Notes: generated from the letters alone by a model not told the origin. Positions 43,237-53,380 are shown, numbered from the stretch's first letter. The stretch is 64,000 bases of DNA from Luteimonas sp. JM171 (GCF_001717465.1 NZ_CP017074.1:1454873-1518872), one strand, 5' to 3'. Translations and numbers: made by a program.

Positions 43237-43920
43237 ATGCTGCCTGCCGTCATTGCCCCGTCCATCCTTTCCGCCAACTTCGCCCGCCTGGGGGAGGAGG
43301 TCGACAGCGTCCTGGCTGCGGGGGCCGACTGGGTGCACTTCGACGTGATGGACAACCACTACGTGCCCAACCTCACCATCGGGCCGATGGTGTGCGAGGC
43401 GCTGCGCGCGCACGGGGTGACGGCGCCGATCGACGTGCACCTGATGGTGGAGCCGGTGGACCGGATCGTGCCGGATTTCGCCAAGGCGGGGGCGAGCCTG
43501 GTGAGTTTCCATCCGGAGGCGAGCCGGCACGTGCACCGCACCATCCAGCTGATCAAGGCCGAGGGCTGCCAGGCGGGGCTGGTGCTCAATCCGGCGACGC
43601 CGGTGGAGGTGCTTGATTACGTGCTCGAGGATCTGGACCTGGTGCTGCTGATGTCGGTGAACCCGGGATTTGGGGGCCAGGCTTTCATTCCCTCGACGCT
43701 GGAGAAGCTGCGGAAGGTGCGGGCGCGGATCGATGCGCTGGGCAAGCCGATCCGGCTCGAGGTGGATGGGGGGGTGAAGCCGGAGAACATCGGTGAGATC
43801 GCGGCGGCGGGGGCGGATACGTTCGTGGCGGGGTCGGCGATCTTTGGGCAGGCGGACTATGCGGATGTGATCGGGCGGATGCGGGCGGAGATTGCGCGCG
43901 CTGTGGAATTGAAGGCGTAG
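43237..43920 (+). CDS. rpe: Ribulose-phosphate 3-epimerase
   Basis: 227 residues, a TIM barrel of the pentose-phosphate pathway. Key motifs: [17 protein letters not shown] at the N terminus, [19 protein letters not shown] (metal site His/Asp), [24 protein letters not shown], and [11 protein letters not shown] (catalytic aspartate). It interconverts ribulose-5-P and xylulose-5-P. It is not followed by a gene for 495 nt. Confidence 0.96.
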   Translation: MLPAVIAPSILSANFARLGEEVDSVLAAGADWVHFDVMDNHYVPNLTIGPMVCEALRAHGVTAPIDVHLMVEPVDRIVPDFAKAGASLVSFHPEASRHVHRTIQLIKAEGCQAGLVLNPATPVEVLDYVLEDLDLVLLMSVNPGFGGQAFIPSTLEKLRKVRARIDALGKPIRLEVDGGVKPENIGEIAAAGADTFVAGSAIFGQADYADVIGRMRAEIARAVELKA

Positions 43921-43972
43921 GCTGGGGTTGGGGCTGGAGCGCGGGCTTCGGGGTGGGCGCTGGAGCTGGAGG

Positions 43973-44078
43973 GCCCCGCCGCGGCCGGGAGGCCTTTCGC
44001 TCCATGTCCCCCGGAACCCGCCTGCGGCGAATTCCTCCTCCTTTACTTACGCGAAAGGCCTCCCGGCCACGGCGGGGC
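43973..44078. repeat. Palindromic repeat family A, copy 2
   Basis: Arms at 43973-44000 and 44051-44078 match as inverted repeats (one mismatch). The core starts TCCATGTCCCCCGG and ends TCCTCCTCCTTTACTTAC, as in copy 1. It lies in the 494-nt gap between rpe and trpE, together with copy 3 and a candidate small RNA; nothing else is recognised there. Confidence 0.9.
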
Positions 44079-44139
44079 TCGGCTTCGGGAAGGGGGGCGA
44101 CGTCGCTTTGCTCGCCGCTCGGATGCTGGGAAAACTGGA

Positions 44140-44239
44140 GCGCCGGGCGGGGGTGCCCTCCAGTCGTAAGTAAAGGAGGAGGCCGGAGCGCAGCGCAGGC
44201 CGGGGGACATGGAGACTGGAGGGCACCCCCGCCCGGCGC
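44140..44239. repeat. Palindromic repeat family A, inverted copy with different arms
   Basis: Perfect 26-bp inverted arms (44140-44165 and 44214-44239) of a different sequence from copies 1 and 2, enclosing the reverse complement of the family core (GTAAGTAAAGGAGGAGG at one end, CCGGGGGACATGG at the other). So the core is conserved while arms vary yet stay self-complementary. Confidence 0.9.
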
Positions 44240-44245
44240 CCGGCA

Positions 44246-44345
44246 GAAAAAAGAAGGCCGCACCTGATGGCGCGGCCTCCGGAAGAATTGGAGGCTGATC
44301 CTGCCTCCGCCAGTCGTCCCTGCTATGGCCTTCAATGCTGGCGGG
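44246..44345 (-). ncRNA. Candidate small RNA with its own terminator, upstream of trpE
   Basis: On the minus strand there is a perfect hairpin (GGAGGC, loop AGGATCA, GCCTCC; 44290-44308) followed by a terminator (AGGCCGC / GCGGCCT, 44255-44278) with a TTCTTTTTT tail at 44247-44255. No minus-strand gene leads into it, which makes an independent short transcript the simplest reading. The GGA in the hairpin loop resembles CsrA/RsmA binding sites. A promoter for it is not clear. Confidence 0.35.
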
Positions 44346-44402
44346 GAACGGTTACGGATGGATGACGGCGGGATTGCGGTTCGCGCAGTGGAAATGAATG
44401 GG

Positions 44403-44408
44403 TAGAGT
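44403..44408 (+). promoter_or_regulatory. Putative -10 box (TAGAGT), leaderless, trpE
   Basis: TAGAGT starts exactly 12 nt before the trpE ATG (44415), predicting transcription from the start codon. A trp attenuator would then be impossible; none is seen. Confidence 0.45.
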
Positions 44409-44414
44409 GCGGAA

Positions 44415-45890
44415 ATGGTGACGCGCGAAGAATTCGAAGGGTTTGCGGCTGCGGGATATACCCGGGTGCCGGTGGTGCGGGAGGTGCTGTCGGACCTGGA
44501 TACGCCGCTGTCGGTGTACCTGAAGCTGGCGGACGGGCCGTATACGTATCTGTTCGAGTCGGTGGAGGGTGGCGAGCGCTTCGGGCGCTATTCGATCATC
44601 GGGTTGCCGGCGCGGCGGGTGTATGAGTTCCGCGGGCACGAACTGTCGGTGCGCGAGCACGGCGAGGTGGTGGAGACGCGGCGGGTGGAGGATCCGTTCG
44701 CGGCGGTGGAGGGGCTGCGGGCGGAATGTTCGGTGCCGCGGGTGGAAGGACTGCCGGGATTCTCGGGCGGGCTGGTGGGGTGGTTCGGGTTCGAGTGCAT
44801 CGGCTACATCGAGCCGCGGCTGGCGCGCGATCCGCTGCCCGACGAGCTGGGGACGCCGGACATCCTGCTGATGGAGTCCGACGAGGTGGCGGTCTTCGAC
44901 AACCTCAAGGGGCGGCTGTACCTGATCGTGCACGCCGACCCGGGCCAGCCGCAGGCGTGGGCGCGGGCCAACCGGCGGCTGGATGCGCTGGCGCACCGGC
45001 TGCGGCATGCGGGGGCGGGCTATCCGGAGACGCTGCAGCCGGCGGCGCTGGACGAGGCGGACTTCGTGTCCGGGTTCACGCGCGAGGGGTTCATCGCGGC
45101 GGTGGAGAAGTCGCAGGAATACGTGCGCTCGGGGGATGTGTTCCAGGTGGTGCTGAGCCAGCGGCTGTCGGTGCCGTTCAACGCGCGGCCGGTGGATGTG
45201 TACCGGGCGCTGCGGGCGCTGAACCCGTCCCCGTACATGTACTTCCTGGACGTCGGCGGTACCCAGGTGGTCGGGTCTTCGCCGGAGATCCTGGTGCGGC
45301 AGCAGGCTGGGACGGTGACGGTGCGGCCGATCGCCGGCACCCGGCCGCGCGGGTCCACGCCGGCGGCCGACCAGGCGCTGGAGGCCGAGCTGCTGGCCGA
45401 TCCCAAGGAGCGCGCCGAGCACCTGATGCTGATCGACCTGGGGCGCAATGACGTGGGCCGGGTGTCGGAGCCGGGCAGCGTGGAGCTGGGCGAGCGCTTT
45501 GCCATCGAGCGCTACAGCCACGTGATGCACATCGTCAGCGAGGTCACCGGGCGCCTGCAGGACGGGCTGAGCTATGCGGACGTGCTGCGGGCCACGTTCC
45601 CGGCGGGCACGGTGAGCGGGGCGCCCAAGATCCGCGCGCTGGAGATCATCCGCGAGCTGGAGCCGATCCGCCGCAATGTGTACGCGGGAAGCATCGGCTA
45701 TATCGGGTGGGACGGGGATGCGGACATGGCCATCGCCATCCGCACCGCGGTCATCCAGGACGGCCGCCTGCACGTGCAGGCCGGTGCCGGCATCGTCCAC
45801 GATTCCGACCCGCAGAAGGAGTGGGACGAGACCATGAACAAGGGCCGTGCGCTGTTCCGTGCCGTGGCCGAGGCGGCCAAGGGCCTGTAG
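44415..45890 (+). CDS. trpE: Anthranilate synthase component I
   Basis: 491 residues. It makes anthranilate from chorismate, with ammonia from TrpG. The N-terminal domain carries the tryptophan-feedback region ([19 protein letters not shown], equivalent of LLES). The chorismate-binding domain has [45 protein letters not shown] and [18 protein letters not shown]. Component II (trpG) lies 750 nt downstream, separated by a gene on the opposite strand. ATG start with no Shine-Dalgarno. Confidence 0.96.
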   Translation: MVTREEFEGFAAAGYTRVPVVREVLSDLDTPLSVYLKLADGPYTYLFESVEGGERFGRYSIIGLPARRVYEFRGHELSVREHGEVVETRRVEDPFAAVEGLRAECSVPRVEGLPGFSGGLVGWFGFECIGYIEPRLARDPLPDELGTPDILLMESDEVAVFDNLKGRLYLIVHADPGQPQAWARANRRLDALAHRLRHAGAGYPETLQPAALDEADFVSGFTREGFIAAVEKSQEYVRSGDVFQVVLSQRLSVPFNARPVDVYRALRALNPSPYMYFLDVGGTQVVGSSPEILVRQQAGTVTVRPIAGTRPRGSTPAADQALEAELLADPKERAEHLMLIDLGRNDVGRVSEPGSVELGERFAIERYSHVMHIVSEVTGRLQDGLSYADVLRATFPAGTVSGAPKIRALEIIRELEPIRRNVYAGSIGYIGWDGDADMAIAIRTAVIQDGRLHVQAGAGIVHDSDPQKEWDETMNKGRALFRAVAEAAKGL

Positions 45891-45914
45891 CGCGGGTTCG
45901 GCCGTCGGCGCCGG

Positions 45915-46520
45915 TCAGTTCACCCGCCGCACGCTGACCACGGCCGGGTCGTCGGCGTGGTCGATCAGCAGCCGGCGCACCCGGTCCTGCCAGGCCGGGC
46001 CGAAGCGGGCCGTGGCGTCGGGGCTTCCCGCCAGGGCCAGGGGGATCAGCGTGCGCATCCCGGGGTCGGCCGGGACCGGCGAGGCGTCGAACCGCACCTC
46101 CACCGTCGCGCCGGTGTCGTTGCGCCGCATCTGCAGCGACCCGGCGGATCGGTCGCCGTAGCGCAGCAGGTTGCGGCGCACGTGGAGGCCGCCCAGCCCC
46201 TTGAATCCGCCGGCGCCTGCCGCGCCGGTCACCAGGGTCAGCACCTGTCCGATCACCCCGGCGACGCCATCGTCTTCCGCTTCCGGCAGGCTGACCGTGA
46301 TGCCGCCGCGTTCGGGCAGTTCATCGCCATAGAGCGTGCGCAGCCCGGCCCGGGCCGACAGCCAGGCCCCGGCGACCGTGGGGCAGGAGTGGCCGGCCAG
46401 GCGCGCGGCGTCGGCATAGCGGTACTCGAGCACCCCGTCGCGGGCGGTGCCAAGCAGTTTCGCCAGGCCGTCGCGCATGCGGATCACCGGGGCATCGTCG
46501 AAGAAGGCCGGAAACGTCAT
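45915..46520 (-). CDS. Unknown protein, weak FmdE-like motif
   Basis: 201 residues, opposite strand between trpE and trpG. The only family hint is RLAGHSCPTVAGAW, similar to the GHxCP metal-binding motif of FmdE-type proteins; the rest is not recognised. No signal peptide or membrane segment is seen. ATG 46520 was chosen because the region further upstream holds the trpG leader. Function unknown; a small metal-binding protein is a guess from the motif. Confidence 0.65.
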   Translation of the reverse strand: MTFPAFFDDAPVIRMRDGLAKLLGTARDGVLEYRYADAARLAGHSCPTVAGAWLSARAGLRTLYGDELPERGGITVSLPEAEDDGVAGVIGQVLTLVTGAAGAGGFKGLGGLHVRRNLLRYGDRSAGSLQMRRNDTGATVEVRFDASPVPADPGMRTLIPLALAGSPDATARFGPAWQDRVRRLLIDHADDPAVVSVRRVN

Positions 46521-46639
46521 GGCGCCAGTCTGCGGGCGGACCGCCGCGGGCGCCGTGACCTGGATCAAGCGCGCCGTCGTTGCCCCCGGCGCGCTGCTAA
46601 GCTTTCGCACCTTTGCCGCGCCGGGACCAATCCGCAGCC

Positions 46640-47215
<576 letters not shown>

Positions 47216-47218
47216 TGG

Positions 47219-47275
47219 GCCCCGCCGCGGCCGGCAGGCCTCTTCGCGCCATGTCCCCCGGCCTGCGGCTGCGGG
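47219..47275. repeat. Truncated palindromic repeat family A
   Basis: Left arm (47219-47247) and the core start CCATGTCCCCCGG, but no right arm. It sits between trpG and trpD, 53 nt before the trpD ATG. Confidence 0.8.
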
Positions 47276-47327
47276 AAAGGTGCCGCAGGGTATCCTAGGC
47301 GGTCGCCCATTCCGCCGAATCCCCCCG

Positions 47328-48365
47328 ATGTCCATCACCCCCCAAGAAGCCCTGCAGCGCACGATCGAGCATCGTGAGATCTTCCACGACGAGATGGTCG
47401 GGCTGATGCGGCAGATCATGGGCGGCCAGGTTTCGCCGGTGATGACCGCCGCGATCCTGTCCGGGCTGCGGGTGAAGAAGGAGACGGTGGGGGAGATCGC
47501 CGGCGCCGCGGTGGCGATGCGGGAGTTTTCCCGCACCGTCGAGGTCGCCGACCGCACCCACCTGGTGGACATCGTCGGGACCGGCGGCGACGGCGCCCAC
47601 ACCTTCAACATCTCCACTGCGGCAGCGTTCGTGGCCGCCGCGGCCGGTGCGCGCGTGGCCAAGCACGGCAACCGCAGCGTGTCCTCCAAGTCCGGCAGCG
47701 CGGATGCCTTCGAGGCGCTGGGCGCGGCGATCGAGCTGCAGCCGCCCCAGGTGGCGCAGTCCATCGAGCAGACCGGCATGGGCTTCATGTACGCGCCCAT
47801 CCACCACCCGGCGATGAAGCAGGTAGCCGCCGTGCGGGGCGAGATGGGCGTGCGCACGATGTTCAATATCCTCGGCCCGCTCACCAACCCCGCCGGGGCG
47901 CCGTCGATCCTGATGGGCGTGTTCCACCCGGACCTCGTGGGCATCCAGGTGCGGGTGCTGGAGAAGCTGGGCGCCGAGCGCGCGCTGGTGATCTGGGGGC
48001 GCGACGGCATGGACGAGTTGTCGCTGGGCGCCGCCACCCTGGTGGGCGAGCTGCGCGACGGCAAGGTGCGCGAGTACGACGTGCACCCGGAGGATTTCGG
48101 CATCGCCATGGCCGCCAGCCGCAACCTCAAGGTGGCCAACCCCGCCGAGAGCAAGCTGATGGTGCTTGACGCCATCGACGGCAAGCCCGGACTGCCGCGC
48201 GAGATCGTGGCCCTCAACGCCGGCGCCGCGCTGTACGTGGCCGGCGTGGCCGACGACATTGGCGACGGCATCCAGCGTGCCCGCGAGGCCATGGCCAGCG
48301 GCGCCGCGCGCGCCAAGCTGGAGGAGTTCGTGGCCGTCACCAAGCGTCTTGCGGCCCAGCCATGA
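47328..48365 (+). CDS. trpD: Anthranilate phosphoribosyltransferase
   Basis: 345 residues. It transfers phosphoribosyl from PRPP to anthranilate. Motifs: the glycine-rich [29 protein letters not shown] loop (split here as DIVGTGGDG and NISTAAAF), [21 protein letters not shown], and [14 protein letters not shown]. The ATG is 112 nt after trpG, past the truncated repeat. The stop overlaps the trpC start by 4 nt (ATGA). Confidence 0.96.
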   Translation: MSITPQEALQRTIEHREIFHDEMVGLMRQIMGGQVSPVMTAAILSGLRVKKETVGEIAGAAVAMREFSRTVEVADRTHLVDIVGTGGDGAHTFNISTAAAFVAAAAGARVAKHGNRSVSSKSGSADAFEALGAAIELQPPQVAQSIEQTGMGFMYAPIHHPAMKQVAAVRGEMGVRTMFNILGPLTNPAGAPSILMGVFHPDLVGIQVRVLEKLGAERALVIWGRDGMDELSLGAATLVGELRDGKVREYDVHPEDFGIAMAASRNLKVANPAESKLMVLDAIDGKPGLPREIVALNAGAALYVAGVADDIGDGIQRAREAMASGAARAKLEEFVAVTKRLAAQP

Positions 48366-49990
48366 CCGACATCCTCGAAAAGATCCTGGTCCGCAAGCGC
48401 CAGGAGGTGGCCGAGCGGCGCGCGCTGATGACCCTGGCCGACATCGCCGCGCGCGCGGTGGACGGGCCGCCGGCGCGCGGGTTCGCGGCGGCGATCGAGC
48501 GCAGGATCGCCGCCGGCGATGCCGCGGTGATCGCCGAGGTCAAGAAGGCCAGCCCGTCCAAGGGCGTGATCCGCGAGCAGTTCCACCCGGCCGGGATCGC
48601 CCGCAGCTACGAGCAGGGCGGCGCCGCCTGCCTGTCGGTGCTCACCGACCGGGACTTCTTCCAGGGCGCGGATGAATACCTGGTGGCGGCGCGCGCGGCC
48701 TGCACGCTGCCCGTGCTGCGCAAGGATTTCATCATCGACCCCTACCAGGTGTACGAGGCGCGGGTGCTCGGGGCGGACTGTGTGCTGCTGATCGTGGCCG
48801 CGCTTGACGACGGTCAGCTCGCCGAGCTCGCCGGCCTGTCGCTGGATCTGGGGATGGACGTGCTGCTGGAGGTGCACGACCGCGACGAACTGGAGCGCGC
48901 AATCCAGGTGCCGGCGCCGCTGCTGGGCATCAACAACCGCAGCCTGCGCAGCTTCGAGGTCTCGCTGGACACCACCCTGGCCCTGCGCGACGTGGTGCCC
49001 GGCGACCGCCGGCTGGTGACCGAGAGCGGCATCCATACCCGCGCCGACGTGGAGCGGATGCGCGGCGCCGGTGTGGATGCGTTCCTGGTCGGCGAGGCGT
49101 TCATGCGTGAACCCGATCCGGGCCAGGCCCTGCAGCAGCTGTTCTTTCCCAGGCCCCCGGCAGCGCCGCCGGAAGCGGACACGGCCGTTCCCGCCGCGTC
49201 CGAAGACGCGGCGGCTGCGGATCCGGCCCTGGTGGCCGCTGCGCCGGCCGTCGCCAGCCTGCTCAAGGCAACCGCGCACGAGGGCGAGCCTGCACCCAGC
49301 GGCAAGACCGTGGTGTTTGATTTCGACCACACGCTCTACGACGGCGATTCGGGCAGCCACCTGTTCGCGTGGCTGATCCGGCGCAGCTGGTGGCGCACCG
49401 CGCTGGCGCTGCTGGCTGCGCCCGTGCTTGGCCCGCTGATCGCGTTCCTGCCCACGCGCCGCTTCGGCATCTCGGGCTTCGTGTGGATCGGCACGGTCGG
49501 CATGCACCGCAGCAGCACGGTGGACGTGCTCACCGACCTGTACGTCGCGGCCGACCGCGAAGCCATCGGCAGGCGGCTGCTGCCGCACGCGCTGGGGGTG
49601 TTGCAGCAGCACCTGGATGCGGGCGACCGGGTGGTGATCGCCACGGGCGCGCCGCCGGAGCTGGCGCGGGCGATCCTGTCGTTCGTCGCGCATGAGCGCG
49701 TGCCGGTGATCGGCACCGCGGTGGGGCCGCGCTTTGGCGCGGTGATCGCGACGCGCCACTGCCACGCCGAGGAAAAGATGCGGATGCTGCGCGAGGCCGG
49801 CTACACGCAGATCGACGTGGCCTACTCCGATTCCAGCGCCGACCTGCCGCTGCTCAAGGCGGCCCGGCACCCGGTGGTGGTCAACCCCAAGCCCGGACGG
49901 GTGGCGATGTTCCGCCGCGTGCTGGGCAACAACACGCCGGTGCTCAACTGGGGCTGCAAGGACCGCGGGGGCGATCAGCTTCCGGCGTAG
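48362..49990 (+). CDS. trpC: TrpC (indole-3-glycerol-phosphate synthase) fused to a HAD-type phosphatase
   Basis: 542 residues. Residues 1-262 are a complete TrpC barrel: [13 protein letters not shown] (catalytic lysines), [17 protein letters not shown] [32 protein letters not shown] and [13 protein letters not shown]. An Ala/Pro-rich linker (about 263-312) leads to a HAD domain with the nucleophile pair Asp320/Asp322 ([15 protein letters not shown]), ATGAPPEL and [11 protein letters not shown]. Related genomes usually carry TrpC and the HAD protein as separate neighbours. No frameshift or stop lies in the join. The phosphatase substrate is unknown. Confidence 0.93.
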   Translation: MTDILEKILVRKRQEVAERRALMTLADIAARAVDGPPARGFAAAIERRIAAGDAAVIAEVKKASPSKGVIREQFHPAGIARSYEQGGAACLSVLTDRDFFQGADEYLVAARAACTLPVLRKDFIIDPYQVYEARVLGADCVLLIVAALDDGQLAELAGLSLDLGMDVLLEVHDRDELERAIQVPAPLLGINNRSLRSFEVSLDTTLALRDVVPGDRRLVTESGIHTRADVERMRGAGVDAFLVGEAFMREPDPGQALQQLFFPRPPAAPPEADTAVPAASEDAAAADPALVAAAPAVASLLKATAHEGEPAPSGKTVVFDFDHTLYDGDSGSHLFAWLIRRSWWRTALALLAAPVLGPLIAFLPTRRFGISGFVWIGTVGMHRSSTVDVLTDLYVAADREAIGRRLLPHALGVLQQHLDAGDRVVIATGAPPELARAILSFVAHERVPVIGTAVGPRFGAVIATRHCHAEEKMRMLREAGYTQIDVAYSDSSADLPLLKAARHPVVVNPKPGRVAMFRRVLGNNTPVLNWGCKDRGGDQLPA

Positions 49991-50044
49991 GAGCCTTCGG
50001 GGACCTCCGGGCCAGCCGATCCGCCGGCTGCCGGTTGCCCAGCC

Positions 50045-50800
50045 CTACGCCAGGGCGATGAGCGAGCGGACGATCTGCCACAGGCTGACCGTCCCCACCA
50101 GCACCCCGACGCCAATCAGCACCCAGCGCTCGCGCACGCGCTTGACGATGACCGCTGCCAGCGGCGCGGCGACGATGCCGCCCACCAGCAGCCCCAGCAC
50201 CAGTTCCAGGTGCTGCAGGCCGAGTGAGGCGAAGAAGGTTGCCGAGATCGCAATGGTGACGACGAATTCGGCGGCGTTCACCGAGCCGATGGTGGTGCGG
50301 GCCTGGCCGCCGCGGGCGAGCAGGGTGCTGGTGGCCATCGGGCCCCAGCCGCCGCCACCGGAAGCATCCAGCGCGCCGGCGACGAAACCCAGCAGAGGCA
50401 CGCGCGTCAGCTCGCCTTTCGGCTTCAGCCGGCCCCAGGCGCGGGCAAGGATCAGCAGCGCCAGGGCAAGCAGGTACAGGTAGACGAGGGGGCGCACGAG
50501 GTCGGCGGGCAGGCGGGTCAGCGCCCACGCGCCGAGGATTCCGCCCGCGGCACCGGGCAGGGCCAGGCGCAGGAACAGCCTGCGGTCCACGTTGCCCGCG
50601 GCCAGGTGGGAGGCGCCCGAGGCGCCGGTGGTGAAGACCTCAGCGGTGTGGACCGCGGCGCTCACCGTCGCCGGCGGCAGGCCCATGCTCAGCAGCACGG
50701 TGGAGGAGACGAGGCCGAACGCCATGCCCAGCGCGCCGTCCACCAGCTGGGCGGACAGCCCCACGAGCACGAACCACCAGAACAGCTCGGTCAGTTCCAT
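50045..50800 (-). CDS. TauE/SafE family membrane permease
   Basis: 251 residues with about eight membrane segments in two repeats. Family-like stretches include LSAQLVDGALGMAFGLVSSTVLLSMG near the N terminus and VAGALDASGGGGWGPMATSTLLARG in the second half. TauE/SafE proteins are thought to export sulfite or sulfonates, or other anions; the substrate here is not known. ATG 50800 was chosen; the longer upstream frame extends into the clp gene in a different frame. Confidence 0.85.
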   Translation of the reverse strand: MELTELFWWFVLVGLSAQLVDGALGMAFGLVSSTVLLSMGLPPATVSAAVHTAEVFTTGASGASHLAAGNVDRRLFLRLALPGAAGGILGAWALTRLPADLVRPLVYLYLLALALLILARAWGRLKPKGELTRVPLLGFVAGALDASGGGGWGPMATSTLLARGGQARTTIGSVNAAEFVVTIAISATFFASLGLQHLELVLGLLVGGIVAAPLAAVIVKRVRERWVLIGVGVLVGTVSLWQIVRSLIALA

Positions 50801-50865
50801 GGGGCCAACCCCGGGAAGGTCGGCCGAGCATACGTCCGGTCGCGCGCCTTGCGCGCGAAGCCGGG

Positions 50866-51543
50866 TCAGCGGGTGCCGTAGAGGACGATCGTCTTGCCGC
50901 GCGCGTGCAGCTTGCCGTCTTCCTGCAGCTTCTTGAGCACGCGGCCGGCCATCTCCCGCGAGCAGCCGACGATGCGCGCCAGCTCCTGGCGGGAGATGCG
51001 CAGCTGGGTGCCGTCCGGGTGGCTCATGGCCTCCGGCTCGTGGCACAGGTCGTGCAGGGTGCGGGTGATGCGGTCGGTGACGTCGAGGAAGGCCAGGCGG
51101 CCGGCCTTGCGGCTGGTGTCGATCAGCCGGCGCGAGAGCTGCGCGCCGATGGCATACAGGATGCGGGTGGCGTCGTTGGCCAGGGAGCCTTCGAACAGGG
51201 CCTGCAGGCGGTCATAGCTGATCTCGGCCAGCTCGCACTGGGTGCGGGTGCGCAGGATCACCGCGCGGGTCTCGGACTGGATGAACATGCCCATCTCGCC
51301 CACGAACTCACCCGCGCCGAAGTAGCCCAGCACCAGCTCGCGGTCGTCATCCTCTTCGGCAATGATGCTGACCGAGCCGTCCACCACGTAGTACATCGTG
51401 CCGGCCGGGTCGCCCGGGCGGAAGATGTCGGTGCGGGATGGATAGCGGCGGCGATGGCAGTGCGCGAGGAAGCGCTCGATCGTCGCCGGCGACGGCATCA
51501 GGGGATGGGTGGGGCGATGGTACGGAAGGGGGGACAGGGCCAC
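50866..51543 (-). CDS. clp: CRP-like regulator Clp
   Basis: 225 residues. The N-terminal cyclic-nucleotide-type beta barrel has FRPGDPAGTMYYVVDGSVSIIAEEDDDRELVLGYFGAGEFVGEMGMF, and the C-terminal helix-turn-helix has ISRQELARIVGCSREMAGRVLKKLQ. This close match to Xanthomonas Clp, a global regulator of exoenzymes that responds to c-di-GMP, is clear. The residue aligning (from memory of the Xcc protein) with Glu99, needed for c-di-GMP binding, is Ala94 here. GTG 51543 is used; ATG 51498 is an alternative. Divergent from speD. Confidence 0.93.
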   Translation of the reverse strand: MALSPLPYHRPTHPLMPSPATIERFLAHCHRRRYPSRTDIFRPGDPAGTMYYVVDGSVSIIAEEDDDRELVLGYFGAGEFVGEMGMFIQSETRAVILRTRTQCELAEISYDRLQALFEGSLANDATRILYAIGAQLSRRLIDTSRKAGRLAFLDVTDRITRTLHDLCHEPEAMSHPDGTQLRISRQELARIVGCSREMAGRVLKKLQEDGKLHARGKTIVLYGTR

Positions 51544-51689
51544 GGCAGCCTCTACGTTGAGCCTGAACAGGATTGGGGGACGAGGCAGGGTAGGCCGTCA
51601 ACGCCGGGTGAGCAAACCCGTTCTCGCGGAGGGCACCCAGTTTGACGCATAATTCGCCTTTCGCCTGCCCGTCCCGGAGCCGTATCGAC

Positions 51690-52481
51690 GTGGTCAAACC
51701 TCTGCCCCGCCTGAAGCTGCAGGGCTTCAACAATCTCACCAAGGCACTCTCCTTCAACATCTACGACGTGTGCTTCGCACGCAGCGAGGACGAGCGCCAG
51801 CGCTACATCGAGTACATCGACGAGGTGTACAACGCGGACCGGCTGACGCAGATCCTCACGGACGTCGCCGAGATCATCGGGGCCAACATCCTCAACATCG
51901 CGCGCCAGGACTACGATCCGCAGGGTGCGTCGGTGACGATCCTCATTTCCGAGGAGCCGGTGATCGACAAGCGCGATGCGAAGGGTGTGATCTCCGATGC
52001 GGTGGTGGCGCACCTGGACAAGTCGCACATCACGGTGCACACGTATCCGGAGACGCACCCGGACAACGGGATCGCAACGTTCCGGGCGGACATCGATGTG
52101 GCCACCTGCGGGGTGATTTCACCGCTGAAGGCGCTGAACTACCTGATCGAGAGCCTGGAGTCGGACATCGTGGTGATGGACTACCGGGTGCGCGGGTTCA
52201 CGCGCGACATCAAGGGCAAGAAGCACTACATCGACCACAAGATCAACTCGATCCAGGATTACCTGCACAAGAACATCAAGGCCAGGTACGAGATGCTGGA
52301 CGTGAACGTCTACCAGGAGAACATCTTCCACACGAAGATGCACCTGAAGGATTTCGACCTGGACCAGTACCTGTTCGAGGAGAAGGCGCGGAACCTGTCG
52401 TTCAAGGAGCGGATGAAGGTGGAGGCGCGGCTCAAGCGGGAGATCGAGGAGCTCTACCACGGTAGGAACCTGGTCGACTGA
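51690..52481 (+). CDS. speD: S-adenosylmethionine decarboxylase proenzyme
   Basis: 263 residues, the E. coli-type SpeD. Self-cleavage between Lys111 and Ser112 ([12 protein letters not shown]) would generate the pyruvoyl group on Ser112, the same position as in E. coli. It supplies decarboxylated SAM for spermidine synthesis. The start GTG (51690) gives [17 protein letters not shown] hexamer at 51648 may be part of its promoter. Lies divergent from clp and convergent with coq7. Confidence 0.95.
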   Translation: MVKPLPRLKLQGFNNLTKALSFNIYDVCFARSEDERQRYIEYIDEVYNADRLTQILTDVAEIIGANILNIARQDYDPQGASVTILISEEPVIDKRDAKGVISDAVVAHLDKSHITVHTYPETHPDNGIATFRADIDVATCGVISPLKALNYLIESLESDIVVMDYRVRGFTRDIKGKKHYIDHKINSIQDYLHKNIKARYEMLDVNVYQENIFHTKMHLKDFDLDQYLFEEKARNLSFKERMKVEARLKREIEELYHGRNLVD

Positions 52482-52540
52482 GCCGGGTGCGCGGTGCAGG
52501 CAGGTTGCCGCGGGGTGGCAGCGATCATTGTTCGCGGGGC

Positions 52541-52648
52541 GGGCCGGCGCGGCAGCCCATGGCGGGACACGCCGTGAATACGTCCATGTAGGCTCGTCCG
52601 CGCCATCCATGGCGCAGACGGTCCCGCCATGGGCTGCCGCGCCGGCCC
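52541..52648. repeat. Palindromic repeat family D, copy 2
   Basis: Perfect 28-bp inverted arms (52541-52568 and 52621-52648) around a 52-bp core very similar to that of copy 1 in the opposite orientation. Like copy 1, it lies between two convergent genes (speD and coq7). Confidence 0.93.
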
Positions 52649-52718
52649 GTTCGTTTTCGCCGCGATCGCCGACGGGCGCAGGTCACGCGGGGGGGTACCG
52701 CGTAGGCGTGGTGGAGGG

Positions 52719-53363
52719 TCACACCCGGTAGGCGACGGTCTTCATGACCTTCGAGGCCAGCGACATCACCGCGGGGATCGGCTGGGGCAGGATCCTGGCG
52801 CCGGCGGCTTCGGCGTTGTCGGCGTGGCGGGCTTCGTCGAGCTTCATCTGCTCGAGGATCCTGCGGCTGCGCTTGTCGGCGGGGGGCAGGGTGTCGAGGT
52901 GTTCTTCCAGGTGGGCTTCCACCTGGCGTTCGGTTTCGACGACAAACCCGAGGTTCCAGCCGTCGCCGCGCAGGCCGGCGGCGAGGCCGATGGCGTAGGC
53001 GCCGGCGTACCAGACGGGGTTGAGGAGGCTGGGGCGGTCGTGGAGTTCTTCCAGGCGGTCGGCGCACCAGGCGAGGTGGTCGGTTTCCTCCTGGGCGGCT
53101 TCGAGCAGGTGGGCGCGGGTGTCCGGGTCGCGGGCGACGGCGGCCTGGCCGACGTAGAGGGCCTGGGCGCAGATTTCGCCGACGTGGTTGATGCGCATCA
53201 GGCCCGCGGCGTGGCGGCGTTCGGCGGCGTCCAGTTCAACGTCGGGCGCGTCGCCGGCCGGGTTGGGGCGTTCGGCGGCGGGGCGGCCGAAGACGGTTTC
53301 CATGGCGTGCTGGGAGCGGGCCAGGAAGTGGTCGAGGGGGCTGAGGCGGCGGGCGGTGTTCAT
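52719..53363 (-). CDS. coq7: Ubiquinone biosynthesis di-iron hydroxylase Coq7
   Basis: 214 residues. It hydroxylates demethoxyubiquinone near the end of ubiquinone synthesis. The di-iron ligands are in [38 protein letters not shown] and [12 protein letters not shown] 53363 was chosen; an ATG at 53375 four codons upstream is also in frame. Convergent with speD across a repeat of family D. Confidence 0.94.
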   Translation of the reverse strand: MNTARRLSPLDHFLARSQHAMETVFGRPAAERPNPAGDAPDVELDAAERRHAAGLMRINHVGEICAQALYVGQAAVARDPDTRAHLLEAAQEETDHLAWCADRLEELHDRPSLLNPVWYAGAYAIGLAAGLRGDGWNLGFVVETERQVEAHLEEHLDTLPPADKRSRRILEQMKLDEARHADNAEAAGARILPQPIPAVMSLASKVMKTVAYRV

Positions 53364-53380
53364 GGGCGCGATCATACTGG

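Noticed and set aside
44280..44415. A trp attenuator or leader peptide before trpE
   Set aside because: The only small ORF there (from 44358) has no Trp codons, and trpE appears leaderless.
50045..51046. Extension of the TauE/SafE gene upstream to 51046
   Set aside because: The extra part overlaps clp in a different frame and lacks membrane segments; ATG 50800 gives the normal length.
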